DNA from: Vreelandella rituensis
GTDB taxonomy: Bacteria; Pseudomonadota; Gammaproteobacteria; Pseudomonadales; Halomonadaceae
Assembly (NCBI RefSeq): GCF_003336665.1
Contig: NZ_QPIJ01000022.1
Location: forward strand, 1 to 57,633
Length of the DNA stretch: 57,633 nucleotides
Direction of reading: 5' to 3'
The notes below the pieces were generated by a model that saw nothing but the letters and a program-made list of their open reading frames with translations, was not told the origin of the DNA and ran no database searches. Positions within the stretch are counted from its first letter, which is position 1. Every line of letters begins with the position of its first letter. Shown one piece after another: positions 9,207 to 24,833 of the stretch. Position numbers and translations under genes: made by a program.

Positions 9207-9844
9207 ATTTCAAGGCTCAATGGGAATGGTTGGCGGATGAAGGGCGACGCCTTAAAGATACCGACTGGCGTGAACTGGATGTCAAAGAAGCCGGTTCGTG
9301 GGCGTTGCTGCTCAAACTATTATGCTGTGTGCTGGCACTGGCAGTCGCTTTGGCGGCGATGGACTGGTTCGTGATCAGCGAACGACGCGATGCGCTGGAA
9401 AGCGCCCAGCGTCGTGAGGCCAGCCTGCTTGACGACTATCGCGTCAAAGCGGCGGAAGCGTCGCATTTGCCGGAGATGCAGGAACAGCTGATGTCTCTGG
9501 AAAGCCAGATGCAACGTCTACGCGATATGCTGCCTACCACTGCCGAAGTGCCTTCATTGCTCGACAGTATCAGTGATGCCGCCATCGATAACCGTTTGAT
9601 GATCGATGCCATTCGGTTGCGCGCATCGAACCCCCGCACGCATTACGTCGAACAGCCCTTCGATATTCAGGTGCGTGGTGGTTATCACCAGATTGCCAAC
9701 TTCATTGCTGATATGGCTGCCTTGCCGCGCATCGTCACTCAACACGACTTTACCTTGGAGCCGGTGGCAAGCCAGGGTGATGAGTTGCGTCTATCGATGT
9801 TGGCACGCACTTACAATTACCGCGCCGAGGAGAAGGCTGAATGA
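9203..9844 (+). CDS. pilO: Type IV pilus assembly protein PilO (TTG start)
   Basis: A 213-residue bitopic protein: a short cytoplasmic tail, a membrane helix at about 30-52, a periplasmic coiled coil (60-110), then a ferredoxin-like fold ending near residue 210. It dimerises with PilN and joins the PilMNOP alignment subcomplex. The start is a TTG at 9203-9205 that overlaps the pilN stop, with GGAG at 9191-9194 eight bases upstream. No ATG in this frame would keep the N-terminal region. The non-ATG start may limit its expression relative to PilN. Confidence 0.93.
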   Translation: MNFKAQWEWLADEGRRLKDTDWRELDVKEAGSWALLLKLLCCVLALAVALAAMDWFVISERRDALESAQRREASLLDDYRVKAAEASHLPEMQEQLMSLESQMQRLRDMLPTTAEVPSLLDSISDAAIDNRLMIDAIRLRASNPRTHYVEQPFDIQVRGGYHQIANFIADMAALPRIVTQHDFTLEPVASQGDELRLSMLARTYNYRAEEKAE

Positions 9845-10416
9845 TGAGCTCTCGACGCGTGATAGGGCGACTTTTGTTCGGGGTGCTACTCGCGGTGACG
9901 GGGCTTTCCGGCTGTGGTGATCCTCAGCTTGGCCAGCTGGATCAACGCATGCAGGAAATTCGGCAGATGCCGGGCGGGCCGCCGCGAATCGTGATCCCCG
10001 TGGTGCCTGAATACCAGCCGCTGGAATATCGCCACGAGTCGTTACGCAGCCCTTTTCTACCTCGCGAAGCGATCCTTTCCGCTGCAAATGAGCCGTTCGA
10101 TGATCGATTGGCCCCCAATCAGCAGCGTCCTGAGGAGCCGTTGGAGCGTTATCCCCTTCAGGAGCTCCGGCTGGTGGGTACGCTGCGCATGGGCAATCGC
10201 CATGTGGCGTTGATCACGGCGCCGGGCGGCGAGGTTTTTTCGTTGAGCGAAGGCAACTATCTGGGTACTCATCATGGGCGTATCAAGCGGATCGATACCA
10301 ATGCCATCCTGATTGCCGAACGGGTATTTACCGAACGCGATGGCTGGCGTGAGCGTGAGGTGGAGTTGATGCTTGAAACCAACGCAATGAACAATAACGC
10401 GGAAGATGACCAATGA
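9841..10416 (+). CDS. pilP: Type IV pilus assembly lipoprotein PilP
   Basis: A 191-residue lipoprotein. The signal peptide ends in the lipobox LSGC with the lipidated Cys at residue 25, followed by a proline-rich flexible stretch (about 35-90) and the C-terminal beta-domain (LRLVGTLRMGNRHVALI and beyond) that contacts the PilQ N0 domain. It connects PilN/PilO in the inner membrane to the secretin. Its start overlaps the pilO stop, and its own stop overlaps the pilQ start by four bases. Confidence 0.94.
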   Translation: MMSSRRVIGRLLFGVLLAVTGLSGCGDPQLGQLDQRMQEIRQMPGGPPRIVIPVVPEYQPLEYRHESLRSPFLPREAILSAANEPFDDRLAPNQQRPEEPLERYPLQELRLVGTLRMGNRHVALITAPGGEVFSLSEGNYLGTHHGRIKRIDTNAILIAERVFTERDGWREREVELMLETNAMNNNAEDDQ

Positions 10417-12446
10417 CTTTGATGACCCGCAGTGTTGTGATGCTGGTGCTTATGTTAATGCCGGCGTTGGCATCGGCGGCCTCGGTGCTGACCGATCTGG
10501 ATGTACGTCAGACAACCACCGGTGACGTTGAGATCGACTTGTACTTTTCCGGCCCCTTGCCTGAACTGCGTGGTTATCGCCTGGATGAGCCACCGCGCCT
10601 GGCGCTGGATCTTGCCGACACTTCCAGTGCATTAAAGCAGCGTCGCCAGGAAGTGGGCGTGGCGGGCGTCGAGCGTATCACCGCCCTGGACACCGGCTCG
10701 CGCACACGCCTGGTGGTGGACCTGGCCCAGGCGCACCCTTATGTGACCAGTCAGCATGAGAATCACTTGCGCATTTCGATCGGCCCGGGAGCCGGTGTCA
10801 ACGCGGATCAGTCACCGCCGGTCGAAAGGCTGGAAACCGCGATGGGGCCGCAGGTGGAGGCAATTGACTTCCGGCGTGGCGCCGACGGTGCCGGACGCCT
10901 GGTGGTAACCTTTGATCGTGCGGGGGTGGATGCCCGGGTGCGCGAAGGCGGGCGCGATCAGATTGTGGCTGAGCTTCGTCATGTCACGATCCCGGATTCG
11001 CTCAATCAGGTGTACGACGTGACGGATTTCGGCACCCCGATCGTTCGCGTTACCCCACGTCTCGGGGGAGGGGCGGCAACGCTTGAGCTTGAAACCCAAG
11101 GCCCCTATGCCATGGTGTCCTCGCAAAGCGGGCGACAGCTGGTGATCGAAGCCCAGTCGGTCAGCGAGGCACCGCTTGAGCAGCACCGGCAGGAGCGGGA
11201 GGCTTATACCGGCGACCGATTGAGCCTGAATTTTCAGGATATCGAAGTGCGTGCGGTGCTGAACGAAATCGCCGAATTCACCAACCTGAACCTGGTGGCC
11301 AGCGATAGCGTTACCGGACGCGTCACCTTGAACCTCAATGAAGTGCCCTGGGACCAGGCGTTGGATCTGATCCTGCAAAGCCAGGGGCTATCCAGTCGCC
11401 AGCAGGGCAATGTGATTGTGGTGGCGCCGGCCTCGGAACTTGCCGAACTTGAACGCCAGGAAATCGAGGCACGCAATCAGCGTGAAACGCTGTCGCCATT
11501 GGTGACGGAGTTCATCGAGGTCAAATACGCCCGTGCGGAGGATCTTGCCACCTTGTTGCGCGGGGCTGACGGCTTCGGCCTGTTGACCGAACGTGGCCGA
11601 GTGAGTGTCGATCAGCGCACCAATACGCTTTTAGTTCAGGACACCGCCGATCAGGTGCGGGATATTCTGCGCACCTTGGATCGCCTGGATGTGGCCGTGC
11701 GTCAGGTGCAGATCGAAGCGCGGATCGTGATCGCGCGGGATACCGCCTCGCGTGAACTGGGGATCAATTGGGGCGCCGACACCACGCGTGGCTTTCAGCA
11801 GGAGGGCGGTGATTACAGTCGGCGAGATATCAACCCCGGTGGCATCAACCGTGCTATGGGTGGCTTGGAAGTGAACCTCGGCGAAAGCGCTGGCGCGGGC
11901 ACCGGGTTCAGTTTCGGTTACCTGTCCGGAGATATTCTACTCGACCTGGAGCTGCGCGCCCTGGAGACGGAAGGGAAAAGCCAGACCATCTCCCAGCCGC
12001 GTATCATTACCGCGAACCAGCGTACAGCCACTATCAGCCAGGGCGAAGAGCGGGCCTATCAGACAGTCAGTGACGATATTCCCCAGACGGAATTCAAGGA
12101 GGCGTTGCTGTCGCTGGAGGTCACGCCGCAGATTACCCCGGATAACCGGATTATCATGGATCTGGTAATCACCAACGACAGCTTTCGCGAATCGGAATTT
12201 GGCGGTGAACCCCCGGTCGATACCAACACCATTGAAACCCAGGTGTTGGTGGATAACGGACAAACGGTGGTGCTGGGCGGTATTCTTACCACCGAAGAGC
12301 TGCGTCAGCTGAGCAAGACCCCTTTGCTGGGAGATATTCCGCTGCTGGGCAAACTTTTTCGCTATACCGAAGAGCGCAATGAAAAGGTAGAGTTACTGGT
12401 TTTCATTACTCCACGACTACTTGACGATGGCTTGGCGGTTCCCTGA
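10413..12446 (+). CDS. pilQ: Type IV pilus secretin PilQ
   Basis: A 677-residue outer-membrane secretin with a signal peptide ending ALASA near residue 23. In order: two AMIN-like peptidoglycan-binding domains (about 25-260), the secretin/TonB short N-terminal (STN/N0) domain around 270-335 ([18 protein letters not shown]), an N1/KH-type domain (365-430) and the C-terminal secretin pore domain (430-675). The pore domain includes the conserved VPLLGDIP-type signature, here [15 protein letters not shown]. Last gene of pilMNOPQ, it overlaps aroK by one base, so the pilus and shikimate genes may share a transcript. Confidence 0.95.
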   Translation: MTLMTRSVVMLVLMLMPALASAASVLTDLDVRQTTTGDVEIDLYFSGPLPELRGYRLDEPPRLALDLADTSSALKQRRQEVGVAGVERITALDTGSRTRLVVDLAQAHPYVTSQHENHLRISIGPGAGVNADQSPPVERLETAMGPQVEAIDFRRGADGAGRLVVTFDRAGVDARVREGGRDQIVAELRHVTIPDSLNQVYDVTDFGTPIVRVTPRLGGGAATLELETQGPYAMVSSQSGRQLVIEAQSVSEAPLEQHRQEREAYTGDRLSLNFQDIEVRAVLNEIAEFTNLNLVASDSVTGRVTLNLNEVPWDQALDLILQSQGLSSRQQGNVIVVAPASELAELERQEIEARNQRETLSPLVTEFIEVKYARAEDLATLLRGADGFGLLTERGRVSVDQRTNTLLVQDTADQVRDILRTLDRLDVAVRQVQIEARIVIARDTASRELGINWGADTTRGFQQEGGDYSRRDINPGGINRAMGGLEVNLGESAGAGTGFSFGYLSGDILLDLELRALETEGKSQTISQPRIITANQRTATISQGEERAYQTVSDDIPQTEFKEALLSLEVTPQITPDNRIIMDLVITNDSFRESEFGGEPPVDTNTIETQVLVDNGQTVVLGGILTTEELRQLSKTPLLGDIPLLGKLFRYTEERNEKVELLVFITPRLLDDGLAVP

Positions 12447-12994
12447 TGCAGGATTTACCCAACCTTTTTCTCATCGGCCCCATGGGGGCCGGTAAAAGTA
12501 CGATAGGCCGATTGTTGGCGGCCGAACTCTCACGCGAGTTCTTTGACAGCGACCACGCCATACAGGCCCGTTGCGGGGCGGACATTCCATGGATCTTCGA
12601 CGTGGAAGGTGAACAGGGCTTTCGCCAGCGTGAGATGCAGATGATCGATGAGTTGACCCAGCTTTCCCAGGTGGTGGTGGCCACCGGTGGGGGAGCGGTG
12701 CTGCGTGAAGAAAATCGCTGTGCCCTGCGTGAGCGCGGCACGGTGGTCTATCTGCTCACCACGGTGGACCAGCAGCTCAAGCGCACGGCGAAAGACCGTA
12801 ATCGCCCGCTACTGCAGTGTGATAACCGTGAACAGGTACTCAACGACATGTTTGCCTTGCGTGATCCCCTTTACCGTGCCACGGCAGATATTACGGTGCG
12901 CACCGACAGGCGCAGCCCGCGTGCCGTGGTCAATGAAATTCTCCGGCGAGTACGCCGTCTCGTCGACCCCCTCCAATCCAAGGCTTCCCCATGA
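12446..12994 (+). CDS. aroK: Shikimate kinase
   Basis: A 182-residue cytosolic kinase that phosphorylates shikimate at O3 in the chorismate pathway. The Walker A loop GPMGAGKST lies at residues 11-19, the DSDHAI shikimate-binding segment follows, and GGG (ATGGGAVL) and the lid (KDRNRPLL) are present. The start overlaps the pilQ stop (TGATG), and its stop overlaps the aroB ATG. The pilQ-aroK-aroB junction is a conserved arrangement in gammaproteobacteria. Confidence 0.95.
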   Translation: MQDLPNLFLIGPMGAGKSTIGRLLAAELSREFFDSDHAIQARCGADIPWIFDVEGEQGFRQREMQMIDELTQLSQVVVATGGGAVLREENRCALRERGTVVYLLTTVDQQLKRTAKDRNRPLLQCDNREQVLNDMFALRDPLYRATADITVRTDRRSPRAVVNEILRRVRRLVDPLQSKASP

Positions 12995-14097
12995 CGCAGG
13001 TTGTTGATGCGGTACGCACGCTGAGCGTGTCGCTGGATGAACGTAGTTATCCTATCCACATCGGCCCCGGGCTCTTGGGTGAGTCGCGTTGGCTTACGCC
13101 CTATCTGGCGGGTCGACAGGTCATGATAGTCACCAACGAGACGGTGGCGCCGCTTTATCTCGAGCGCCTCAAGGCAGGGTTGTCCGGCGAACTAGAGGTG
13201 CGCGAGTTAGTGTTGCCCGACGGTGAACAGTACAAGTCCCTCGAGCAGGTGAGCCGTATCTGGGATGCCTTGCTGGAAGCGGGTTTCAATCGCCGCTGCA
13301 CCTTGATTGCCTTGGGAGGCGGAGTGATCGGCGATATGGTCGGTTATGCTGCCGCCTGCTATCAGCGCGGGGTGGCGTTCATCCAGGTGCCGACCACGCT
13401 CCTGGCTCAGGTGGATTCCTCGGTAGGCGGCAAGACTGGTGTCAACCATCCACGCGGCAAGAACATGATCGGGGCGTTCTGGCAGCCCAAGGCCGTACTG
13501 ATCGACACCGCTACCTTGGCCACGTTGCCGCCGCGTGAGCTTTCCGCCGGGCTTGCCGAAGTCATCAAGTACGGCCTGATCCGCGATGTGGCATTTCTAG
13601 GTTGGCTGGAAGACAAAATGGCGGCGCTGCGAGCCTTGGATGACGAAGCCCTGGTCGTCGCCATCGAGCGCAGCTGCCGGCTCAAGGCCGAGATCGTTGC
13701 CGAGGATGAAACCGAGCAAGGCGTTCGGGCATTGCTCAACCTGGGGCACACTTTCGGCCATGCGATCGAAGCTCACCAGGGATACGGCAATTGGTTGCAT
13801 GGTGAGGCCGTGGGCGCCGGCATGGCCATGGCCGCTGAGCTTTCCCGAGCCTTGGGATGGTTGAATGAAGGCGATGTGGCGCGTGTCCAGGCCATTATCG
13901 AAAGTGCCGGGCTTCCACTTGAAGTGCCTGACAACATGAATGCTGAGGACTTTCTCAGTCGCATGCGTCTGGATAAGAAAAATATCGATACACGCCTCAG
14001 GCTGGTGTTGCTCAAGTCGGTAGGGGATGCCTGTGTATTCGATGCGACGCCAAGCGCAATGCTTCACGCTTTATTGGAAGACTTCCCGCGTCGTTAA
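12991..14097 (+). CDS. aroB: 3-dehydroquinate synthase
   Basis: A 368-residue NAD+- and Zn2+-dependent enzyme converting DAHP to 3-dehydroquinate, the second step of the shikimate pathway. Diagnostic segments are the glycine-rich [34 protein letters not shown], and the metal-ligand motifs [13 protein letters not shown] and [13 protein letters not shown]. It follows aroK with a four-base overlap and ends 29 bases before a strong terminator. Confidence 0.96.
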   Translation: MTQVVDAVRTLSVSLDERSYPIHIGPGLLGESRWLTPYLAGRQVMIVTNETVAPLYLERLKAGLSGELEVRELVLPDGEQYKSLEQVSRIWDALLEAGFNRRCTLIALGGGVIGDMVGYAAACYQRGVAFIQVPTTLLAQVDSSVGGKTGVNHPRGKNMIGAFWQPKAVLIDTATLATLPPRELSAGLAEVIKYGLIRDVAFLGWLEDKMAALRALDDEALVVAIERSCRLKAEIVAEDETEQGVRALLNLGHTFGHAIEAHQGYGNWLHGEAVGAGMAMAAELSRALGWLNEGDVARVQAIIESAGLPLEVPDNMNAEDFLSRMRLDKKNIDTRLRLVLLKSVGDACVFDATPSAMLHALLEDFPRR

Positions 14098-14126
14098 GCT
14101 TACCTCGTAAACCTGGTTACTCTATC

Positions 14127-14148
14127 GCCCGCTTTTGCGGGCTTTTTT
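14127..14148 (+). terminator. Rho-independent terminator of the pil-aro operon
   Basis: GCCCGC (14127-14132), loop TTTT, GCGGGC (14137-14142), then six T (14143-14148). It lies 29 bases after the aroB stop and closes the pilMNOPQ-aroKB unit. Confidence 0.9.
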
Positions 14149-14485
14149 GTGCCTGGAAACTGGGCTGGGAAAAATAGGACAAACAACAATCCGTATGCCT
14201 TATGCGCTATCGGCATGGGTGAAAAGCGTGTTTTTAGACCAAAGTATAGATCCCGAATATTTGCGTTTAAATAGCGTTTTTCTTGTTTGCAAGTGGTTGA
14301 AGTGTATGTTGTTTTTAAAAACACCTGGTGCGCAAGTCTTGGATTTATGGGGAGTTTTTAGAGAGGGGAGGGTAGTGAAGATTGCGCGAAAGGCCTGGAA
14401 ATCGCTATGCTGAGCGGCCATTTTCGCCATGCAGCTAGCATTTCACTGGCACCTCAGGGGTGCGTTTGAACCCGGTAAAGTCAGC
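14149..14485. other. AT-rich gene-free gap between aroB and gltB
   Basis: The full gap between aroB and gltB is 461 bases. No convincing gene is seen. Short open frames here lack ribosome sites and resemble nothing I recognise. The composition is much more AT-rich than the flanks. It holds a 14-base perfect palindrome TGTTTTTAAAAACA at 14310-14323 and a similar half (GTGTTTTTAGA) near 14228. In pseudomonads and enterics a DamX-like SPOR-domain gene usually sits downstream of aroB; none is visible here. Confidence 0.6.
14310..14323. repeat. 14-bp perfect palindrome in the gltB upstream region
   Basis: TGTTTTTAAAAACA reads the same on both strands. It lies about 160-175 bases upstream of the likely gltB promoter, so it could be a distal binding site. 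It could equally be chance in AT-rich DNA. Confidence 0.35.
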
Positions 14486-14515
14486 TTGAAAAATAGATTA
14501 ACCGGTTTTTATATC
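14486..14515 (+). promoter_or_regulatory. Candidate sigma-70 promoter of gltBD
   Basis: TTGAAA (14486-14491) and TATATC (14510-14515) are separated by 18 bases, about 45 bases before the gltB start. The surrounding DNA is strongly AT-rich. This is a motif match only. Confidence 0.4.
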
Positions 14516-14558
14516 ATAAAAAGCTGCAAAAAAAAATACGCTTATGAGAGGCACGCCC

Positions 14559-17500
14559 ATGAACAGAGGTCTTCACCAGCCCGGCGAGTTTCGCGACAAT
14601 TGCGGCTTTGGCCTGATCGCCCATATGCAAGGGCAAGCCAGCCACGACTTGCTCAAGACCGCCATTGAATCCTTGACGTGCATGACTCACCGCGGCGGGA
14701 TTGCCGCTGATGGCAAGACCGGTGACGGTTGCGGGTTGTTGCTCAAGATGCCTACCGCTTTCATGCGTGAGGTGGCCAAGGACGCCTTGGGTGTCGAGTT
14801 GCAGGAACGCTTTGCCGTCGGCGTGGTATTCATGCCCAACGATGATAGCCGTGAAGCGCATGCACGCCAGACCCTCGACCACGAACTCGAAACGCGTGGA
14901 CTTGAAGTGATCGGTTGGCGCGACGTGCCCACCGATTCAAGTGTCTGCGGCCCCATGGCCCTGGATTGCCTGCCGCGTATCCGCCAGGTATTCGTCTCGC
15001 CGGGCAAGGGCGAGCATTTCGATGTGGATCTTTACATGGCGCGTCGCCGTGCCGAGCAGGCGTTGCGCGACGATGAAGACTTCTACGTCGCTTCGCTGTC
15101 CTCTGAAGTGGTTTCTTATAAAGGTCTGGTGATGCCGGAAGATTTACCGGCGTTTTACCATGACCTGAACGATCCGCGCCTGGAAACCGCCATCTGTGTT
15201 TTCCACCAGCGCTTTTCGACCAACACCGCACCGCGCTGGCCGCTTGCTCAGCCGTTCCGCCTGCTGGCGCACAACGGCGAAATCAACACCATCGAAGCCA
15301 ACCGTGGTTGGGCCAATTCGCGCAAATCCAATTTCGTCAATGAGCGCCTGCCGGATATCGCCGAGCTCGATGAAATCGTCAATACCACCGGTTCCGACTC
15401 CTCGAGCATGGACAACATGCTCGAAGTGCTCCTGACCGGGGGCATGGAACTGCATCGTGCGGTACGCATGATGGTGCCGCCGGCCTGGCAGAACGTGGAA
15501 ACCATGGATGCCGAGCTGAGGGCTTTCTATGAGTACAACTCCATGCATATGGAGCCATGGGACGGACCTGCCGGTGTGGTGATGACCGACGGTCGCCAGG
15601 CGGTATGCATGCTCGACCGGAACGGTCTGCGCCCGGCCCGCTGGGTGATTACCAAGAACGGCTATATCACCCTGGCCTCGGAAACCGGAACCTACGGCTA
15701 CCGGCCGGAAGATGTGGTGGCCAAGGGGCGTGTCGGTCCGGGCCAGATGTTGGCGGTGGACACCCATACCGGTGAGGTGCTGCATACCCAGGATATCGAC
15801 AACCGTCTGAAGTCGGCCTATCCCTACAAGCGTTGGTTGAAGCAAGAAGCCAGTTACCTGGAGTCGGCCCTTACGGAGCTTGCCAGTTTCCAGAATCTGG
15901 ATACCGACACCCTTAATATCCAGCAGAAAATGTTCCAGGTGAGTTTCGAGGAACGCGACCAGGTACTGCGTCCGCTGGCCGAAAGCGGCCAGGAAGGCGT
16001 GGGCTCGATGGGCGACGATACCCCGATGGCGGTGCTTTCCACCCAATCTCGCTTGCTCAGCGACTTTTTCCGCCAGAAATTCGCCCAGGTGACCAACCCG
16101 GCGATCGACCCCTTGCGCGAAGCGATCGTCATGTCGCTGGAAACCTGTGGCGGGGCCGAGCTGAATGTGTTCCAGGCAACCCCTGGGCATGCGCATCGCT
16201 TGATCCTCACCACGCCGGTGCTGTCGCCGCGCAAGTTCACCGCCCTGGTGACTCAGGAGGACCCCGCGTTTGCCAGCCATACGCTGTCGCTAGGCTATGA
16301 CCCGGAACAGCAAAGCCTGCCGCAAGCGCTCAAGGCGCTGTGCGAGACGGCCGAGGCCCAGGTGCGCGCCGGGAAGGTGATCCTGACGCTGAGCGATGCC
16401 AGCCTGCCCCGCGGTGAGATTCCGATCCAGGCGGTACTCGCCGTGGGGGCGGTACATACCCATCTGGGCCGCCTGGCGCTGCGTCCCAATGCCAATATTG
16501 TGGTGGAAACCGGTTATGCCCGGGATGCTCACCAGATGGCGGTGCTCTTCGGCGTCGGCGCCACGGCGGTGTATCCGTGGCTGGCCTATCAGGTCATGGC
16601 GGACATGCATCGCACCGGTGAGCTGACCGGCAACCCGGCGGATGCTCGCGAGAACTATCGCAAGGGCATTCAGAAAGGTCTGTTCAAGATCCTGTCCAAG
16701 ATGGGTATCTCGACGCTGGCCTCCTACCGTGGCTCGATGTTGTTCGAAGCGGTGGGCTTGTCCTCTGAAATCATGCGGATGTGTTTCCCCGGTATGGCGT
16801 CACGCATCGAGGGTGCCGGTTTCAGCGAGCTGCAACTGCAACAGGAACTGTTGGCGCGGGATGCCTGGCTGCCGCGTAAGGGCATTACCCAGGGCGGGAT
16901 GCTGAAGTACGTGCATGGTCACGAATACCACGCTTACAACCCGGATGTGGTGACGACCCTGCAGCAGGCGGTACAGGAGGGCAGCTACGAAAAGTGGAAG
17001 AAATTCGCTCGCCTGGTCAATGAACGCCCGGTCGCCACGATTCGCGACATGCTGGCACTCAAGCCTGCCGCCACACCGCTTCCGCTGGATGAAGTCGAGC
17101 CTATCGAAGCCCTGTTGCCGCGTTTCGATAGTGCCGGCATGAGTCTCGGTGCCCTGTCGCCGGAAGCCCATGAGGCCTTGGCGCAGGCGATGAACGAAGC
17201 GGGCGGTCGCTCCAACTCTGGCGAAGGCGGGGAAGACCCGGCACGTTATGGCACGGTGCGTTCTTCCAAGATCAAGCAGATCGCCTCCGGGCGTTTCGGG
17301 GTCACACCGCATTATCTGGTCAATGCCGAGGTGCTGCAGATCAAGGTTGCCCAGGGTGCCAAGCCGGGTGAAGGCGGCCAGTTGCCAGGGGGCAAGGTCA
17401 ACGCCCTGATTGCTCGCTTGCGCTATTCGGTACCCGGGGTGACCCTGATTTCACCACCCCCGCACCATGACATCTACTCGATCGAGGATCTGGCGCAATT

Positions 17501-19001
17501 GATCTTCGATCTGAAGCAGGTCAATCCGGAAGCCCAGGTATCGGTGAAGCTGGTTTCCGAGCCGGGCATCGGCACCATCGCCACCGGGGTGGCCAAGGCG
17601 TATGCCGACTTGATTACCGTCTCCGGCTATGACGGCGGCACGGCGGCCAGCCCCTTGAGCTCGATCAAGCACGCCGGTTCTCCCTGGGAACTGGGCTTGC
17701 CTGAAGTGCATCAGGCGCTGCGGATTAACGGCCTGCGCGACAAGATTCGTCTGCAGACCGACGGCGGCCTGAAAACCGGCCTCGACGTGATCAAGGCGGC
17801 GATTCTCGGCGCCGAAAGCTTCGGCTTCGGCACCGCCCCGATGGTGGCCTTGGGCTGCAAGTACCTGCGTATCTGTCACTTGAACAACTGCGCCACCGGC
17901 GTTGCCACTCAGGACGATTTCCTGCGTGGCGAGCACTTCCGGGGCACCGTGGACATGGTCAAGCACTACTTCCGCTTCATTGCCGAAGATGTGCGTGAAC
18001 TGATGGCGATGCTGGGTGTGCGTCAGTTGACCGACCTGATTGGCCGTACCGACTTGCTCGAAGTGATCGAAGGCAAGACGCCTTCTCAGCGCAAGCTGGA
18101 TCTGTCGCCGCTGCTGAGCAACGATTTCGTGCCGGCGGATGCGCCGCAGTTCTGCCGAGTCAGCCGCAACGTACCGCATGACCCGGGTGCCAAGAACCAG
18201 GAGGTGCTCGAAGCCTTGAAAGGGGCCATCGAGTCCAAGTCCGGCGGTGACTTCGACTTTACCATCACCAACTGTGACCGCTCGGTGGCGGCACTGACCT
18301 CCGGCGCCATTGCCAAGCGTTATGGTGAGGAGGGGCTCGAGGACGCGCCCATCAATGCGCGCTTCACCGGCGTGGCGGGGCAAAGCTTTGGCGTATGGAA
18401 TGCTCGCGGCCTCAATCTTTATCTTGAAGGCGATGCCAACGACTACGTAGGCAAGGGCATGAACGGCGGCAAGATCGTCATTGTGCCGCCCAAGGTCAGT
18501 ACCTTTGAAAGCCACGAGACCGCGATTGTCGGGAACACCTGCCTGTACGGTGCGACCGGCGGCAAACTGTTTGCCTCGGGTACCGCCGGCGAGCGCTTCG
18601 CGGTGCGCAACTCGGGCGCTACAGCGGTCATCGAAGGCGCAGGGGACCATTGCTGTGAATACATGACCGGCGGGTTGGTCTGTGTGCTGGGTGAAACCGG
18701 GGTCAACTTCGGTGCGGGGATGACCGGTGGTTTTGCCTACGTCCTGGATGAAGACCGTACTTTCGTGGACAAGTACAACCATGAGCTGGTGGAGATTCAC
18801 CGGATCAACACCGAAAGCATGGAAGCGTACCGGCGACACCTGCGTGAAGTCATCGAAGACTATGTAACGGAAACCGGATCGAAGCGTGGCGCCGCCATTA
18901 TCGAAGATTTCAGTGATTATCTTCGTCACTTCTGGCTGGTGAAGTCCAAGGCAGCGAGCTTGTCCAGTCTGCTCGCCGAATCCCGTAGGCGGCCCGAGTA
19001 A
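14559..19001 (+). CDS. gltB: Glutamate synthase (NADPH) large subunit
   Basis: A 1480-residue alpha subunit of GOGAT, which hydrolyses glutamine and channels ammonia to 2-oxoglutarate. The ATG at 14559 (after AGAGG) gives a 14-residue propeptide [14 protein letters not shown]; Cys15 of [11 protein letters not shown] then becomes the N-terminal nucleophile of the class II amidotransferase domain (to about 430). A central domain, the FMN-binding synthase domain (about 840-1210, with the 3Fe-4S cysteines in [15 protein letters not shown]) and the C-terminal beta-helix (GXGXG repeats, from about 1260) follow. It pairs with gltD, 24 bases downstream. Confidence 0.97.
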   Translation: MNRGLHQPGEFRDNCGFGLIAHMQGQASHDLLKTAIESLTCMTHRGGIAADGKTGDGCGLLLKMPTAFMREVAKDALGVELQERFAVGVVFMPNDDSREAHARQTLDHELETRGLEVIGWRDVPTDSSVCGPMALDCLPRIRQVFVSPGKGEHFDVDLYMARRRAEQALRDDEDFYVASLSSEVVSYKGLVMPEDLPAFYHDLNDPRLETAICVFHQRFSTNTAPRWPLAQPFRLLAHNGEINTIEANRGWANSRKSNFVNERLPDIAELDEIVNTTGSDSSSMDNMLEVLLTGGMELHRAVRMMVPPAWQNVETMDAELRAFYEYNSMHMEPWDGPAGVVMTDGRQAVCMLDRNGLRPARWVITKNGYITLASETGTYGYRPEDVVAKGRVGPGQMLAVDTHTGEVLHTQDIDNRLKSAYPYKRWLKQEASYLESALTELASFQNLDTDTLNIQQKMFQVSFEERDQVLRPLAESGQEGVGSMGDDTPMAVLSTQSRLLSDFFRQKFAQVTNPAIDPLREAIVMSLETCGGAELNVFQATPGHAHRLILTTPVLSPRKFTALVTQEDPAFASHTLSLGYDPEQQSLPQALKALCETAEAQVRAGKVILTLSDASLPRGEIPIQAVLAVGAVHTHLGRLALRPNANIVVETGYARDAHQMAVLFGVGATAVYPWLAYQVMADMHRTGELTGNPADARENYRKGIQKGLFKILSKMGISTLASYRGSMLFEAVGLSSEIMRMCFPGMASRIEGAGFSELQLQQELLARDAWLPRKGITQGGMLKYVHGHEYHAYNPDVVTTLQQAVQEGSYEKWKKFARLVNERPVATIRDMLALKPAATPLPLDEVEPIEALLPRFDSAGMSLGALSPEAHEALAQAMNEAGGRSNSGEGGEDPARYGTVRSSKIKQIASGRFGVTPHYLVNAEVLQIKVAQGAKPGEGGQLPGGKVNALIARLRYSVPGVTLISPPPHHDIYSIEDLAQLIFDLKQVNPEAQVSVKLVSEPGIGTIATGVAKAYADLITVSGYDGGTAASPLSSIKHAGSPWELGLPEVHQALRINGLRDKIRLQTDGGLKTGLDVIKAAILGAESFGFGTAPMVALGCKYLRICHLNNCATGVATQDDFLRGEHFRGTVDMVKHYFRFIAEDVRELMAMLGVRQLTDLIGRTDLLEVIEGKTPSQRKLDLSPLLSNDFVPADAPQFCRVSRNVPHDPGAKNQEVLEALKGAIESKSGGDFDFTITNCDRSVAALTSGAIAKRYGEEGLEDAPINARFTGVAGQSFGVWNARGLNLYLEGDANDYVGKGMNGGKIVIVPPKVSTFESHETAIVGNTCLYGATGGKLFASGTAGERFAVRNSGATAVIEGAGDHCCEYMTGGLVCVLGETGVNFGAGMTGGFAYVLDEDRTFVDKYNHELVEIHRINTESMEAYRRHLREVIEDYVTETGSKRGAAIIEDFSDYLRHFWLVKSKAASLSSLLAESRRRPE

Positions 19002-20444
<1,443 letters not shown>

Positions 20445-20458
20445 AAGCGGCAGTGTAA

Positions 20459-20487
20459 TTGAGCCTTTAGGCGTAATCTGCTAGTCT
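20459..20487 (+). promoter_or_regulatory. Candidate promoter of pyrG
   Basis: TTGAGC (20459-20464) and TAGTCT (20482-20487) with a 17-base spacer lie between gltD and pyrG. The match to consensus is moderate. Confidence 0.4.
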
Positions 20488-20500
20488 GTCGACCCATCCT

Positions 20501-20521
20501 GGCGCGGTTTCCTGCCGCGCC
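20501..20521 (+). other. GC-rich hairpin in the gltD-pyrG gap
   Basis: GGCGCGG (20501-20507), seven-base loop, CCGCGCC (20515-20521), followed by TTCT only. It could be a weak terminator for gltD or, if the promoter at 20459 is real, a leader hairpin of the pyrG mRNA. Confidence 0.45.
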
Positions 20522-20527
20522 TTCTGA

Positions 20528-23076
<2,549 letters not shown>

Positions 23077-23132
23077 GGCGGCGTTGCTTGTGCTGCTGAA
23101 ACGGCGCTGCTGCCGTTGACTTACTTGATTGA

Positions 23133-24443
<1,311 letters not shown>

Positions 24444-24462
24444 AGCGAAATATTGACGCTGC

Positions 24463-24500
24463 GTAAGAGATGTCTCCATTTCTTGTAAGACATCTCTTAC
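24463..24500. repeat. 13-bp inverted repeat enclosing the GacA box
   Basis: GTAAGAGATGTCT (24463-24475) is the perfect inverse of AGACATCTCTTAC (24488-24500), with a 12-base loop. No T-run follows on either strand, so it is unlikely to be a terminator. The right arm forms most of the GacA-box palindrome; the left arm is a second, partial copy. Confidence 0.7.
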
Positions 24501-24501
24501 A
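24484..24501. promoter_or_regulatory. GacA-box (UAS) for the RsmZ-like small RNA
   Basis: TGTAAGACATCTCTTACA matches exactly the TGTAAG-N6-CTTACA upstream element bound by the response regulator GacA before rsmX/Y/Z in pseudomonads. It lies about 100 bases upstream of the first base assigned to the RNA, so expression should depend on the GacS/GacA (BarA/UvrY) two-component system, whose genes are not in this window. The identification rests on the motif and its position before GGA-rich RNA. Confidence 0.8.
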
Positions 24502-24584
24502 AAGAGCGAAGAGAAACGCTATTTTGAAGAATAACTTCAACCTAGTTCGTCATTAACTATATGTTTTACAAGTAATAGAAAATA

Positions 24585-24611
24585 AAGGGCGAGCCGGCGA
24601 GGCTCGCCCTT
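24585..24611 (-). terminator. Hairpin that fits a minus-strand terminator for fdxA
   Basis: AAGGGCGAGCC (24585-24595), five-base loop, GGCTCGCCCTT (24601-24611): an 11-bp perfect stem. Read on the minus strand it is followed by a T-rich tail (TTTATTTTCTATTAC), fitting the end of the fdxA transcript. Read on the plus strand it has no T-run and could be the 5' stem-loop of the small RNA. Confidence 0.55.
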
Positions 24612-24808
24612 CGTCATTGGGACCGTCTTGAGTTAAACCCCCAAGCTGCCAGAATGGCCACAGGAGAAAGGGGAAGCAGGGACGCTTCGGGCAGGATGCG
24701 ACGGGATGCAAACAGGTTTGGTGCGCCGGGTGAAACAGGACGTTAACCTTGGCAAGGAAGGCACCCAGGGATGTCGGCAAAGGGATATTGCAAGAAAAGT
24801 TTGGAGCG

Positions 24809-24833
24809 GGCGGCCTTAGGGCCGCCTTTTTTT
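24809..24833 (+). terminator. Rho-independent terminator of the RsmZ-like RNA
   Basis: GGCGGCC (24809-24815), loop TTAG, GGCCGCC (24820-24826), then seven T (24827-24833). It ends four bases from the fdxA stop. No plus-strand protein gene lies between it and eno, so it belongs to the small RNA (or to eno read-through). Confidence 0.88.

Larger units (their letters stand above)
24585..24833 (+). ncRNA. rsmZ: RsmZ/CsrB-type CsrA-sequestering small RNA
   Basis: A gene-free stretch between eno and fdxA, read on the plus strand. Eleven GGA triplets start at 24620, 24663, 24672, 24680, 24694, 24704, 24738, 24756, 24769, 24783 and 24803. Several lie in small hairpin loops: AAGC/GCTT (24674-24687) with loop AGGGAC, AAC/GTT (24734-24744) with loop AGGAC, and GCAA/TTGC (24777-24791) with loop AGGGATA. 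This is the design of RNAs that titrate CsrA/RsmA. A strong terminator ends it. A GacA box lies upstream, and the gene faces fdxA, as rsmZ does in Pseudomonas. The 5' end is uncertain (about 24565-24590; TATATG at 24558 or TAATAG at 24573 could be the -10). The stem at 24585-24611 may be its 5' hairpin. Confidence 0.82.

Noticed and set aside
14135..14413. Open frame of 92 codons in the aroB-gltB gap
   Set aside because: It starts inside the aroB terminator, has no ribosome site and no family resemblance; AT-rich DNA gives such frames by chance.
24463..24500. Inverted repeat after eno considered as the eno terminator
   Set aside because: No T-run on either strand, an AT-containing stem and a 12-base loop; the right arm fits the GacA-box consensus exactly.
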